54,820 nucleotides of DNA from DASSUW01 sp036257565 (GCA_036257565.1 DATAFH010000107.1:1-54820); one strand, 5' to 3'. Counted from the stretch's first letter, positions 8,279 through 16,818 are shown. Translations and numbers: made by a program. Notes: generated from the letters alone by a model not told the origin.

Positions 8279-8826
8279 CCCTGGGAGCCCGCGCCGGGCC
8301 ACGGTTCGATCGGCCCCTCGGGCACCTCGCGGAAACCGGTGCGCTCGTCATACATCTCGAAGCCGCGCGCGAAGTACGTGCGCAGCGCGGCCGGCCCGTC
8401 GAGCGAGCACGTGTGGAGCCACACGCGACGCGGGCCCATCTCCCACGCGCGCCGCACCGCGGCGTCGAGCAGCCGCGGCCCGTAGCCGCGCCCGAGGAAC
8501 GCCGGCAGCAGACCGAAGGAGACGAGCTCGACCGCGTCGCCGTCGCGCTCCAGCTCGGCGTAGCCGGCCGGCGTCCCGCGCACCCAGGCGACCCAGGTCT
8601 CCACCTGCTCGCGAGACAGGCGCTCGTGCCAGCGCGTCCAGCTCCACCCGAGCCGGTCGGTCCACGCCCACCGGCTCCCGACCCCCGCGTAGAGCGCGTG
8701 CGAGAGCTCCGGGGACGGGAGCTCGGCCTGCCGGACCTCGAGCTCGGGATCCGCGTCCGGAGGCGGAGCGAGCTGTTCCGGACTCGTCATGTGCAGGTAC
8801 CAGGTGGTGACCGTGACGGGCGGCAC
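8275..8826 (-). CDS. GNAT-family N-acetyltransferase
   Basis: A 183-residue protein whose centre fits the GNAT fold: a beta strand VELVSFGLLPAFLGRGYG carrying the acetyl-CoA pyrophosphate loop (R/QxxGxG/A as FLGRGYGPRLL), then a helix and VWLHTCSLDGPAALRTYFARG with the family's typical C-terminal strand-helix. The sequence of this C-terminal half resembles small-molecule or peptide acetyltransferases. The start is a GTG at 8826 with a TAGCGT element eight nt upstream. Convergent with VLRF1, sharing a CTAG stop. Confidence 0.87.
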   Translation of the reverse strand: MPPVTVTTWYLHMTSPEQLAPPPDADPELEVRQAELPSPELSHALYAGVGSRWAWTDRLGWSWTRWHERLSREQVETWVAWVRGTPAGYAELERDGDAVELVSFGLLPAFLGRGYGPRLLDAAVRRAWEMGPRRVWLHTCSLDGPAALRTYFARGFEMYDERTGFREVPEGPIEPWPGAGSQG

Positions 8827-8834
8827 GCGGCCCC

Positions 8835-8840
8835 ACGCTA
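8835..8840 (-). promoter_or_regulatory. -10-like element TAGCGT for the GNAT gene
   Basis: On the minus strand TAGCGT is eight nt before the GTG at 8826. The rest of the 49-bp divergent gap must also hold signals for the repeat-protein gene; none is clear. Confidence 0.35.
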
Positions 8841-8875
8841 CAGACGGGCAGCGTGCCGCCGACTACACGGACACC

Positions 8876-11800
8876 ATGGCCTCCGTCCGGTCGTCGCTCG
8901 CGCTGCTCGCCGTGCTCGCTGCCCTGCTCGGCGCGCCGGCGGCTGCCCAGGCGGCCGCGCCCACGAACACGACGGCGGCGGCGCCCGCCGGCTGGCAGAC
9001 CGCGCCGTACGCGGTCGAGGTCTCCGGCGATGACGTCGACGGCGGCCCGCTCACGGCCGAGTGGATCATCGACAGCACCTCGTCGTCCGCGACCGCTCCC
9101 GTCACGGTGACGATCTCCGACGACGGGATCCACAGTTTCGAGACGCGCATCGTGGACGAGGACAGCAACGACTCCGGGTGGCGGGTCGAGACCGTGCGGG
9201 TCGATACCACGATCCCGGCCGACACCACGGATCCCGGCCCCACCACGTGGCACGGCTCGGTCACCTCCGTCACGCTGACCGGCGTCGACGCGACGTCGGG
9301 CATCGACCACATGGAGTGGGAGCTCGACGGCAGCCCGACCCAGTCGGGCCCCGAGGGCACCGTGGTCGGCATCAACGGCGACGGCGTCCATACCCTGCGC
9401 ACCCGCGCGATCGATGTCGCGGGCAACACCTCGCTCTGGCGGACCCACACGATCCGCGTCGACACCGTCAACCCGACCGACGTCACCGCGGCGCCCTCCG
9501 GCTGGCAGACCGCCCCGCTCGCCGTCACGGTCGACGGTGCCGACGCCCACTCCGGCATCCGCGACGTCACCTGGCGGTACCAGGGCGGCGCGAGCACCAC
9601 GGTCCCCACGCCCGCGACGGTGAGCGTCTCCGCCGACGGCGTCCACGTCCTCGAGACGCTGGTGACCGACAACGCCGGCCGGTCGAGCGGTTGGCAGAGC
9701 CACACGATCCGCATCGACAAGACCGGGCCGGACAACCAGACGCCGCTCGCGCCCACCGCCTGGCAGGCGGCGAACTACGCCGTGCCGGTCGGCGGTGCCG
9801 ACAGCCTCTCGGGCGTCCGCGAGGTCCAGTGGCGGGTCGACGGCGGCGCGATCACGACCGGCGCCTCCGGTCTGCAGGCGACCGTCACCGGCTCGGGAGA
9901 CCACCTGTTCGAGACGCGCGTCGTCGACAACGCGGGGAACAGCTCCGCCTGGCGCGCCGAGCACGTGCGCATCGACTCGCTGCCGCCGGCGAACACCACG
10001 CCGACGCCCACGTCGCCGGAGGACAACCCGTACAGCGTCGCCATCACGGGCACGGACGCGCACTCCTCGATCACCGCCGTGAAGTGGCGGGTCGACGGCG
10101 GTCCGGTCCAGACCGGCGCGCCCGGCGCCACGGTGTCGGTCGCCGGCAACGGCGCCCACACGCTCGAGACCCTCGTGCTCGACGCCGCGGGGAACGACTC
10201 GGGCTGGCGCACCGACAGCTTCACGATCGACGCGGTGACGGGCGACGCGACGCCCCCGGCCGACACCACGACCACGGTCTCGAGCGCCTGGCGCGTGTCA
10301 GGCGTCGCGATCTCCGTCTCGGCGACCGACTCCGGCTCGGGCGTCGACCGCGTCGAGTGGCGGATCGACGGCCAGCCGATTCAGACCGGCCCGAGCACCT
10401 TCACGATCTCCGACGAGGGCGAGCACGAGCTCGAGACTCGCGCGTTCGACGTCGCGGGCAACGGCACGTCGTGGCGGCTGCAGACGATCCGCATCGACAA
10501 GACGGTCCCGACCGACATGACGGCGATCCCGAGCGGCTGGCACGACTCGCGCACGTTCCGCCTCGGCGCCACCGACGCGCACTCGGGCGTCGCCGACATC
10601 GAGTACACGATCAACGGCGGCGCGGTGCGGCACGGCCAGCCCGACGAGCTCGTCGACGTCGGCGCCGACGGCACGTACGTGGTCCGCCGCCGCGTGATCG
10701 ACGCCGCCGGCCAGGCCTCCAACTACAAGACCGACACGCTGAAGGTCGATACCGTCGACCCGGTCGACACCACCACTCTTCCCGGCTCGGCGTGGAGCGC
10801 CGTGGCGCTCGAGGTGCCGCTCTCCGGCACCGACGACGCGAGCGGCGTGACCATGGAGTGGCGCCTCGACGGCGGCGACGCCCAGGCCGGCGACACCGCG
10901 GTCGTCGGCGCGGACGGCGAGCAGCTGCTCGAGGTCCGCGCCCGCGACGGTGCCGGAAACACGACCGCCTGGCAGGGTGCCACCGTCCGGGTCGACACCA
11001 CCGCGCCGGTCAACGACACGGCCGTCTCCTCGGCCTGGCGGCGCACCGCGCACCCGGTCGAGCTCGAGGGCTCGGACGCCGGCTCCGGCGTCGACCGCAT
11101 CGAGCACACGCTTGACGGCGGCGCGGTCTCGCTCCCCACCAGCCTCACCGTCACCGGCGACGGCCTGCACACGCTGCGCAGCCGGGTGGTCGACGCCGTC
11201 GGCCACGCCTCGGCGTGGCGGACCGACACGATCCGCATCGACAGCGCCGCGCCGACCGCCGGGCTCGCCTGCGGGACGAGCGGCTGGCGCCGGTCCGCCG
11301 CCGTCTGCACGCCGACCGCCGCGGGCGGCCCGTCCGGCCTTGCCTCCCTGAGGCTCTCCCGCAACGGCGGCGCCCCGACCCCGGTGACGGCCGGCGCACC
11401 GCTCACGCTCGCCGCCGAGGGTGTGCACGCGCTCCGCCTGCTCGCCGCCGACGGGGCCGGGAACACCGCGTCCACGACGGCCACCGTCCGGGTCGACCGC
11501 ACGGCGCCCGTCGCGGCGCTCGCCTGCGTGGGGAGCTACACCTGCCGTGCGATCGCCTCCGACGTCGCCTCCGGCCTCGCGGCCGTCGCCTACAGCGTGG
11601 ACGGCGGCGCCTGGCGCGCCGTGGCCGCCGGCGGCTCGTTCGCGGTCGCCCCCGGCAGCGTGCGGCTCCGCGCCGCCGACGTCGCCGGCAACGTGCGCGT
11701 CACCGCGCCGGTCGCGCTCCCCGACCGAACGACCACCGCGCCCGGCAGCTCGACCGCGCCGGTGCACCTCGCCGGCCGCTCCAACGTCGCCAGCCTGATC

Positions 11801-12091
11801 GGCGCCCTGCAGGCCGCGCGCGCCGTGAACGGGACGGTCTCCGTCGACCTGCGGCCGCTCGCGGTCGGCCGCGGCCGCTTCCGCGTCGACCTGCGCGTGA
11901 AGGCCGGTGGCCGCAGCCGCCGGGTCGCGCGCACGTACAAGGTGGGCCGTCTCGGCACGCTCCCCCGCATCCAGGCGGAACTGGGCGGCGCCACCGCGCG
12001 CACGACGGTCACGCTCACCGTCAAGCGCCGCGCCGGCAAGCGCTGGCGCCGGCACGCCACCGCGCGCGTCGTGCTAGGAGGCGGGCGGTGA
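8876..12091 (+). CDS. Secreted protein with eleven tandem Ig-like/OmpL47-type repeats
   Basis: A 1071-residue protein. The start is set at the ATG at 8876 because it opens a classic signal peptide (MASVRSSLALLAVLAALLGA, cleavage near AAAQA-A). It is followed by about eleven repeats of roughly 85 residues. Each has a Trp near its start, a DA.SGI or DSGSGV turn, WR.DGG, a short strand, GVHTLETR, D.AGN.S.WR and HTIRID, ending PADTT. The last two repeats have drifted and a basic non-repeat tail of about 115 residues follows (VDLRPLAVGRGRFRVDLRVK). Such beta-sandwich arrays occur in surface and extracellular proteins of actinobacteria. No LPXTG or membrane anchor is visible. The stop overlaps the next start by four nt (GTGA). 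Confidence 0.88.
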   Translation: MASVRSSLALLAVLAALLGAPAAAQAAAPTNTTAAAPAGWQTAPYAVEVSGDDVDGGPLTAEWIIDSTSSSATAPVTVTISDDGIHSFETRIVDEDSNDSGWRVETVRVDTTIPADTTDPGPTTWHGSVTSVTLTGVDATSGIDHMEWELDGSPTQSGPEGTVVGINGDGVHTLRTRAIDVAGNTSLWRTHTIRVDTVNPTDVTAAPSGWQTAPLAVTVDGADAHSGIRDVTWRYQGGASTTVPTPATVSVSADGVHVLETLVTDNAGRSSGWQSHTIRIDKTGPDNQTPLAPTAWQAANYAVPVGGADSLSGVREVQWRVDGGAITTGASGLQATVTGSGDHLFETRVVDNAGNSSAWRAEHVRIDSLPPANTTPTPTSPEDNPYSVAITGTDAHSSITAVKWRVDGGPVQTGAPGATVSVAGNGAHTLETLVLDAAGNDSGWRTDSFTIDAVTGDATPPADTTTTVSSAWRVSGVAISVSATDSGSGVDRVEWRIDGQPIQTGPSTFTISDEGEHELETRAFDVAGNGTSWRLQTIRIDKTVPTDMTAIPSGWHDSRTFRLGATDAHSGVADIEYTINGGAVRHGQPDELVDVGADGTYVVRRRVIDAAGQASNYKTDTLKVDTVDPVDTTTLPGSAWSAVALEVPLSGTDDASGVTMEWRLDGGDAQAGDTAVVGADGEQLLEVRARDGAGNTTAWQGATVRVDTTAPVNDTAVSSAWRRTAHPVELEGSDAGSGVDRIEHTLDGGAVSLPTSLTVTGDGLHTLRSRVVDAVGHASAWRTDTIRIDSAAPTAGLACGTSGWRRSAAVCTPTAAGGPSGLASLRLSRNGGAPTPVTAGAPLTLAAEGVHALRLLAADGAGNTASTTATVRVDRTAPVAALACVGSYTCRAIASDVASGLAAVAYSVDGGAWRAVAAGGSFAVAPGSVRLRAADVAGNVRVTAPVALPDRTTTAPGSSTAPVHLAGRSNVASLIGALQAARAVNGTVSVDLRPLAVGRGRFRVDLRVKAGGRSRRVARTYKVGRLGTLPRIQAELGGATARTTVTLTVKRRAGKRWRRHATARVVLGGGR
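12076..12081 (+). promoter_or_regulatory. Strong ribosome binding site AGGAGG
   Basis: AGGAGG lies six nt before the GTG at 12088, inside the end of the upstream gene. It decides the start of the three-repeat protein and is one of the few perfect Shine-Dalgarno sequences in the window. Confidence 0.75.
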
Positions 12092-12852
12092 AGGTCGCCG
12101 CCACGCAGGCCACCGAGGCCGCCGTCGCCACCCAGGCCAAGCAGGCCACGGGCACGGACGGCGCCGCGTTCAAGGCCGCGCTCGACGGCGCGGACATCAA
12201 GCTGCGCAAGGGCGAGGAGATCGAGCCCGTCGCCGGCCGCCGCTACGCGGAGATCACGAAGGGCGCCCGCGAAGGCATGTACCTCAACACGAGCGGCAAC
12301 GCCCGCCACGGCGAGGCGTTCGTGCTCGTGCGCCGCAACGGCAAGGAGTTCCACGTCTACGGGAGCGGCAAGGACCGCCTTGTCGTCGGCCTCCACAAGC
12401 CCAAGGACGGCGACCTCGATCTGCGCAAGGGAGAGAGGACCGCCTCCGTCGAGGGCCGCAAGCGCTACGAGGAGATCGTGTCCGGCGAGCGCGAGGGCAT
12501 GTTCGTCAACACGAGCGGCAACGCCCGCGACGGCAAGGCGTTCGTGCGGGTGATCGAGGACGGCGTCGAGTACCACATCTACGGCGCCGGCGAGGACCGC
12601 CTGACGATCGCGAACGACCTGCGCGACGACGACAAGCCGGGTATCCGGTTGCGCAAGGGCGAGCGCGTGGAACGCGTCGAGGGCCGCGGCGGCTACGTCG
12701 AGATCGTGTCCGGCCCGCGCGAGGGGATGTTCATCAACACGAGCGGCAACGCCCGCCACGGCGAGGCGTTCGTGCGCTCGATCAAGGACGGCGTCGAGCG
12801 CCACATCTACGGCAGCGGGGACGATCGCGTCGTCGTTTCCAGCGGCGGGTAG
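12088..12852 (+). CDS. Protein of three 75-residue repeats, family not recognised
   Basis: A 254-residue protein translated from GTG 12088, in a GTGA overlap with the secreted repeat protein and behind AGGAGG. After an Ala/Thr/Gln-rich lead of about 35 residues come three repeats of exactly 225 nt each. The consensus contains LRKGE, a V.GR..Y.EI strand, REGM, NTSGNAR.G.AFV, a short G.E segment and H(I/V)YG.G.DR. A 42-nt stretch is identical in copies 1 and 3 (12284-12325 and 12734-12775). No signal peptide or membrane segment is visible, so it is either cytosolic or exported by an unknown route. The pairing with a secreted protein hints at a surface or adhesion role, which is only inference. 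The 3' end overlaps the opposing oxidoreductase gene by 46 nt. Confidence 0.8.
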   Translation: MKVAATQATEAAVATQAKQATGTDGAAFKAALDGADIKLRKGEEIEPVAGRRYAEITKGAREGMYLNTSGNARHGEAFVLVRRNGKEFHVYGSGKDRLVVGLHKPKDGDLDLRKGERTASVEGRKRYEEIVSGEREGMFVNTSGNARDGKAFVRVIEDGVEYHIYGAGEDRLTIANDLRDDDKPGIRLRKGERVERVEGRGGYVEIVSGPREGMFINTSGNARHGEAFVRSIKDGVERHIYGSGDDRVVVSSGG

Positions 12853-13919
12853 CGCGCCGCCGCCAGCTCCGGGGCGATGCGGTCGCCGCGCCCCAGCACG
12901 ACATCCGCCACCAGGCGAGCCGACGCCGGCCCGAGCGTGATGCCCCACGCCCCGTGCCCGGTCAGCAGGTGCACGCCGTCGAGGCCGGGCACCGGCCCGA
13001 GCAGCGGGCGGCCGTCGGCCGACAGCGGCCGCGCACACGCGCGCACGTGCTCGATCCGCGCATCCTCGAGCGCGGGGACGTAGCGGGCGCCGCGGGCCAG
13101 TAGGCCGGGCGCCACAGCGGCCGCGTCCGGCTCGTCCGGCGTGAAGGTGGAGCCGACCGCGGAGACACCGTCCGCGGTGACGATCGAGAAGAGCGACGGG
13201 GGCGCGCCGCCGGGCGCGGTCAGGGCCTCGACGCCCGGCTCCTCGATCGGGTGCCGCGGCGGCGTCGCGAGGCGGAGCTGGGCGACGACGCCCCACACCG
13301 GACGGACCGGCCGCCATCCGGGCGGCGCGCCGAGCGCGGCGGGTGCCCACGGGCCCGCCGCGACGACGACGGCGTCCGCGTGGTGCTGCTCGCCGGCGAC
13401 GAGCACGCCCTCGCGGACGACGACCGCGTCGGCCCCGATCACGAGCTCGGCGCCGGCGGCGCGCGCCCGTGCGGCCCAGGCGTGTGTGGCTGCGGCCGGC
13501 GGGATCGGGCGGCCGGTGGCGAGCCGGTAGGCGTACAGGCCGTCGGCCAGGGCCGGCTCCGCCGCTCGCAGCTCGGCGCCCTCGAGCCACTCGACGGCAA
13601 GGCCGGGAAAGTGCTCGGCGGCGGCGTCGTGGTCGGCGGCCAGCGTCTCCGGATCGGCCGAGACCACCATCGCCCCCGACGGTTCGGGCGGGAACGCGAA
13701 GCCGTGCTCGAGCGCCGCGTAGTGGCGCAACGACGCCTCGTACAGCGGCTCGAGCACCGGGTCCATCGGATGCTGCAGTACGCCGGAGTTGCGCCCGGAC
13801 GCCCCCGCGGCGACCGCCCCGCGCTCGTACAGCCGCACCCGCGCCCCGCCCTCGGCGAGGAACGCCGCGACCGAGCAGCCGGCGATCCCGCCGCCGATGA
13901 CGATGACGTCGGGCGTCAC
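12807..13919 (-). CDS. FAD-dependent oxidoreductase (DAO / glycine-oxidase-like)
   Basis: A 370-residue enzyme with the FAD-binding Rossmann motif at its N-terminus (DVIVIGGGIAGCSVAAFLAE, then RLYERG). Downstream it has the DAO-family substrate-domain pattern: GRNSGVLQHPMDP, VVVAAGPWAPAALG and the C-terminal LLTGHGAWGITLGPASARL. DAO enzymes oxidise the C-N bond of amino acids such as glycine, sarcosine or D-amino acids. The GTG at 13919 is chosen over longer frames because the dinucleotide fold begins there and because it overlaps the stop of the upstream mini-gene in a GTGA. Its 3' end runs 46 nt into the convergent three-repeat gene. Confidence 0.9.
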   Translation of the reverse strand: MTPDVIVIGGGIAGCSVAAFLAEGGARVRLYERGAVAAGASGRNSGVLQHPMDPVLEPLYEASLRHYAALEHGFAFPPEPSGAMVVSADPETLAADHDAAAEHFPGLAVEWLEGAELRAAEPALADGLYAYRLATGRPIPPAAATHAWAARARAAGAELVIGADAVVVREGVLVAGEQHHADAVVVAAGPWAPAALGAPPGWRPVRPVWGVVAQLRLATPPRHPIEEPGVEALTAPGGAPPSLFSIVTADGVSAVGSTFTPDEPDAAAVAPGLLARGARYVPALEDARIEHVRACARPLSADGRPLLGPVPGLDGVHLLTGHGAWGITLGPASARLVADVVLGRGDRIAPELAAARYPPLETTTRSSPLP

Positions 13920-14041
13920 GCTCGCTCCGCTGCGGCGGCCGCCACGGGCCCGTCGATCAGCGGCGCGCCCGCCAACGAGGCGAGCGGCTTGATGCTGCCC
14001 AGGCGCCGCCCCCGCCCCCCGGCCAGGACGGCGACGATCAC
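13916..14041 (-). pseudogene. Remnant of a MobA-like nucleotidyltransferase (41 codons)
   Basis: Between the kinase and the FAD oxidoreductase, a minus-strand frame of 41 codons starts at a GTG that overlaps the kinase stop (GTGA, 14041-14038) and ends in a TGA that overlaps the oxidoreductase GTG (13919-13916). Its first 30 residues (VIVAVLAGGRGRRLGSIKPL, then ASLAGAPLID) match the nucleotide-binding N-terminus of MobA/NTP_transf_3 proteins, which transfer a nucleotide to molybdenum cofactor. It then jumps to a short Ala-rich end (GPVAAAAAERA). The family is normally near 190-200 residues, so most of the gene is gone while both translational couplings survive. Read as an internal-deletion pseudogene; a functional micropeptide is possible but less likely. 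Confidence 0.7.
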
Positions 14042-15348
14042 CCGCCGATGACCTCGGCCCCCAGCAGCCGCCGTAGCTTGACCTGCAGCTGGAGCGGGGA
14101 GAACGGTGCGGCGAGCCGGTCGTCGGCGCCCGCGGACGCCACCTCACGGCTCCCGCCCTGCCCTGGATCCACGAGCAACAGCACCTTCGCGTCGCGCGTC
14201 AGCGCGTCGTCGCGCAGGGCGGCGACCCCCGCCGCCCCCGAGCCTGCCCAGTCGAGGATCACGAGGTCGGGCCGCTGCTCGCGGGCGCGCTCGGCGGTGG
14301 CGCCGGCGCTGGCCTCGAGCACGTCGACGCGGCTGCCGAGCGCCACCCGCGCGACGGCCCGCGTGTGGTCGTCGAGACCGCCGAGCAGCACGCGCGGCCG
14401 GCGCGCCGCCTCCGCGGCGTCGCGGATCGCGGGGGTGGGGGGCGCCGCGAAAGGGCTCGGGCTCGTGCTCTGCCGCGGCGGGATCGTCTCGCTCAGCGGC
14501 CCCGCCGCGTCGATCACCGCGCGCGCCGCCGAGATCAGGTCCCCGCAGCTCGGGAACCGCCGGTCCGGCGACTTGTCGAGCGCCTTGGCCATCACCGCGT
14601 CGAGCCCCTCGGGCAGCTCCGGGCGCAGCGAGGAGAGCCGTGGCGGCTCCTCGGACAGGTGCGCGTAGATGACCGCGACATCGGTGTCGTGGGCGAACGG
14701 CACCTGGCCGGCGAGGCAGTGGTAGAAGAGGCAGCCGAGCGAGTAGACGTCCGAGCGCGCGCTGACCCGCCGCCCCTCGATCTGCTCCGGCGCCACATAG
14801 TGGATCGTGCCCACCACGTCGCCCGCCCGCGTGAGCTGGGCGTGTGTGCCCTCGAGCCGCTTGGTCAGCCCGAAGTCGGTCAGGAACGCCGTGCGCCCCT
14901 CGATCAGCACGTTGGCGGGCTTGACGTCGCGGTGGATCAGGCCCATCGCATGGGCGGCGTCGAGCGCGGAGGCGACCTGACGGCAGACGTCGATCGCCCG
15001 GTACGGGCGCAGACGCCGCTCGCGCCGCAGGCGGGCCGCCAGGTCCTCACCCTCGATGTACTGCATCGCCAGGTACAGGAGCCCGTCCACCTCGCCGGCG
15101 TCGTAGACCGTGACGATGTTCGGGTGCTGCAGGGCGGCGGCCACGCGCGCCTCGCGCGTGAACCGCTCGCGGAAGCCCTCGGACTCCGCAAGGTCCGGGG
15201 CGATGATCTTGACGGCGGCGCGCCGGCGCAGGTTCAGGTGCTCCGCGCGGTACACCACGCCCATCCCGCCACGCCCGATCCGCTCCTCGATCCGGTACCC
15301 CGCGATCACGGAGCCCAGGCGCGGGTCATCGGAGTCTTCCGCCATCAT
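14038..15348 (-). CDS. Serine/threonine protein kinase with C-terminal receiver domain
   Basis: A 436-residue cytosolic protein. Residues about 15-275 are a Hanks-type kinase: glycine loop IGRGGMGVVYRAEH, Lys47 in AAVKIIA, catalytic HRDVKPAN at 139-146, DFG at 158-160 and APEQIEGRR in the activation segment. After a linker, residues about 315-430 form a response-regulator receiver-like domain (RVLLGGLDDHTRAVARVAL) with a candidate phospho-acceptor Asp in LVILDWAGSG and a late Lys-less ADDRLAAPFSP segment, so the conserved receiver Lys appears to be missing. There is no transmembrane or PASTA region. Divergent from the HD-GYP gene by only 11 bp, suggesting a common signalling unit. Start Met1 or Met2. 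Confidence 0.9.
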   Translation of the reverse strand: MMAEDSDDPRLGSVIAGYRIEERIGRGGMGVVYRAEHLNLRRRAAVKIIAPDLAESEGFRERFTREARVAAALQHPNIVTVYDAGEVDGLLYLAMQYIEGEDLAARLRRERRLRPYRAIDVCRQVASALDAAHAMGLIHRDVKPANVLIEGRTAFLTDFGLTKRLEGTHAQLTRAGDVVGTIHYVAPEQIEGRRVSARSDVYSLGCLFYHCLAGQVPFAHDTDVAVIYAHLSEEPPRLSSLRPELPEGLDAVMAKALDKSPDRRFPSCGDLISAARAVIDAAGPLSETIPPRQSTSPSPFAAPPTPAIRDAAEAARRPRVLLGGLDDHTRAVARVALGSRVDVLEASAGATAERAREQRPDLVILDWAGSGAAGVAALRDDALTRDAKVLLLVDPGQGGSREVASAGADDRLAAPFSPLQLQVKLRRLLGAEVIGG

Positions 15349-15359
15349 GCTCCCCGATT

Positions 15360-16322
15360 ATGGACGCCATCGCAGGCATGAGGCTCCTGTTGGCCGGCGA
15401 GGACGTCGAGCAGGTCAACATCCTCCGGGGCGCGCTGTCGCTCGCCGGCGCGCTGCCGGTGGCGTGTTCGGGCGATCCGGCCGAGGTCGCCGCCGCCGCT
15501 GCGAGCGACCCTCCCGCGGCAATCGTCGCGGTCGGCGCCGACGCCGCCGCGCTCCGCGCCCGGCTCGATCCGCTGGGGCTCGACGGCGGTCCCGAGGTGG
15601 TGGCGATCGAGGAGCTCACAGGCGGCGGCTGGGACGCCGCCGCCGCGCGCCGGCTCGGCGTGCTCATCGACCGGCGTCGGCTGCGCGCCCGCCAGGGCGA
15701 GCTCGAGTCCGCGCTCGCCGACCACGCGCTGGACCGGCGGCGCGAGCTCGAGGCGGCGGCGCTCGACGTGCTTGGGCGGCTGGCGATGGCGGCCGAGTAC
15801 CGCGACGACAACACACCGGAGCACACGCAGCGCGTCGGCGACCTCGCCGCCCGGCTGGCCCGGGCGCTCGGGCGGGACGACCGCTTCGTCTGGCTCCTGC
15901 GCCAGGCCGCACCGCTCCACGATCTCGGCAAGATCGCGGTCCCGGACAGCGTGCTGCTCAAGCCCGGCCGGCTCACCACGGAGGAGTTCGAGGTCGTCAA
16001 GACGCACGCCATGCTCGGCGCGCGCGTGCTGGCCGGCGGTGACTCCGATCTGCTCGTGTGCGCCGAGCGCGTCGCCCGCACGCATCACGAGCGCTGGGAC
16101 GGCACGGGCTATCCCGACGGCCTCGCGGGCGAGGCGATCCCGCTCGAGGGCCGGCTCGTGCACGTCGCCGACGTGTTCGACGTGCTCGTCCACGAGCGGC
16201 CGTACAAGGAGTCGTGGACGGTGGAGGCGGCGGCCGACGAGATCCGCCAGGGCGCCGGCACGCAGTTCGACCCCGACGTCGTGCGAGCGTTCGAGGGCCT
16301 CGACCCGCGGCCCGGCTCCTGA
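15360..16322 (+). CDS. HD-GYP domain phosphodiesterase with N-terminal receiver-like domain
   Basis: A 320-residue protein. The C-terminal half carries a complete HD-GYP signature: EHTQRVGDLA, the HD pair in APLHDLGKIAVPD, HHERWDGTGYPDGLAGEAIP and HVADVFDVLVHERPYK. These domains hydrolyse cyclic di-GMP. The N-terminal 110 residues look like a degenerate receiver (MRLLLAGEDVEQVNILRGAL), with no clear acidic pocket or phospho-acceptor Asp. The kinase on the other strand ends in a receiver of similar style (RVLLGGLDDHTRAVARVAL), so the two may derive from a shared module. Start could be 15360 or the in-frame ATG at 15378. Confidence 0.9.
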   Translation: MDAIAGMRLLLAGEDVEQVNILRGALSLAGALPVACSGDPAEVAAAAASDPPAAIVAVGADAAALRARLDPLGLDGGPEVVAIEELTGGGWDAAAARRLGVLIDRRRLRARQGELESALADHALDRRRELEAAALDVLGRLAMAAEYRDDNTPEHTQRVGDLAARLARALGRDDRFVWLLRQAAPLHDLGKIAVPDSVLLKPGRLTTEEFEVVKTHAMLGARVLAGGDSDLLVCAERVARTHHERWDGTGYPDGLAGEAIPLEGRLVHVADVFDVLVHERPYKESWTVEAAADEIRQGAGTQFDPDVVRAFEGLDPRPGS

Positions 16323-16359
16323 GACAATCGAGGGCGACCTACCCGTGAAGGGAGTTCCC

Positions 16360-16806
16360 ATGGAGTCCGCCGCCCGGGTCCTCGTGGTCGCCAACAAGAC
16401 GGCCGCCACCCCTGGACTGATCGAAGCCGTGCGCGAGCGCGCCGCGCGGGGACCATCCGAGTTCACGCTGCTCGTGCCCAACGCGACGCACGGCCTGCAC
16501 AAGCTCGTCGATCCGGAGGACCAGGCGCAGACGGAGGCCGAGACGACGATCGAGCTGGCGATCCCGCCGCTCGAGCAGGCGGCCGGCGCGCCGGTCGACG
16601 CGATGGTCGGCGTACCGGAGCCGCTGGCCGCGATCCAGGACGCGGTGAACCTGCACGGCTTCGACGAGGTGATCATCTCCACGCTGCCGACGCGGGTGTC
16701 GAAGTGGCTGCGGCTCGATCTCCCGCACAAGGTCGCCGGGCTCGGGCTGCCGGTGACCACGGTCACCGCGACGTCGCGCGAGGAGGTCCCGGCCGCGGGT
16801 AGCTAG
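16360..16806 (+). CDS. Universal-stress-like small protein
   Basis: A 148-residue cytosolic protein with alternating strands and helices in the order of a UspA-like alpha/beta fold: VLVVANKTAATPGLIEAV, FTLLVPNATHG, a central helix pair, and a late VIISTLPTRVSKWLRLDLP followed by KVAGLGLPVTTV. The canonical ATP-binding G2xG9xG(S/T) motif is absent, so any nucleotide binding would be different. The start is the ATG at 16360 behind GAAGGGAG; an in-frame GTG at 16345 is less likely. It follows the HD-GYP gene by 37 nt and may share its transcript. Confidence 0.75.
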   Translation: MESAARVLVVANKTAATPGLIEAVRERAARGPSEFTLLVPNATHGLHKLVDPEDQAQTEAETTIELAIPPLEQAAGAPVDAMVGVPEPLAAIQDAVNLHGFDEVIISTLPTRVSKWLRLDLPHKVAGLGLPVTTVTATSREEVPAAGS

Positions 16807-16818
16807 CCTGGGGCGTGG

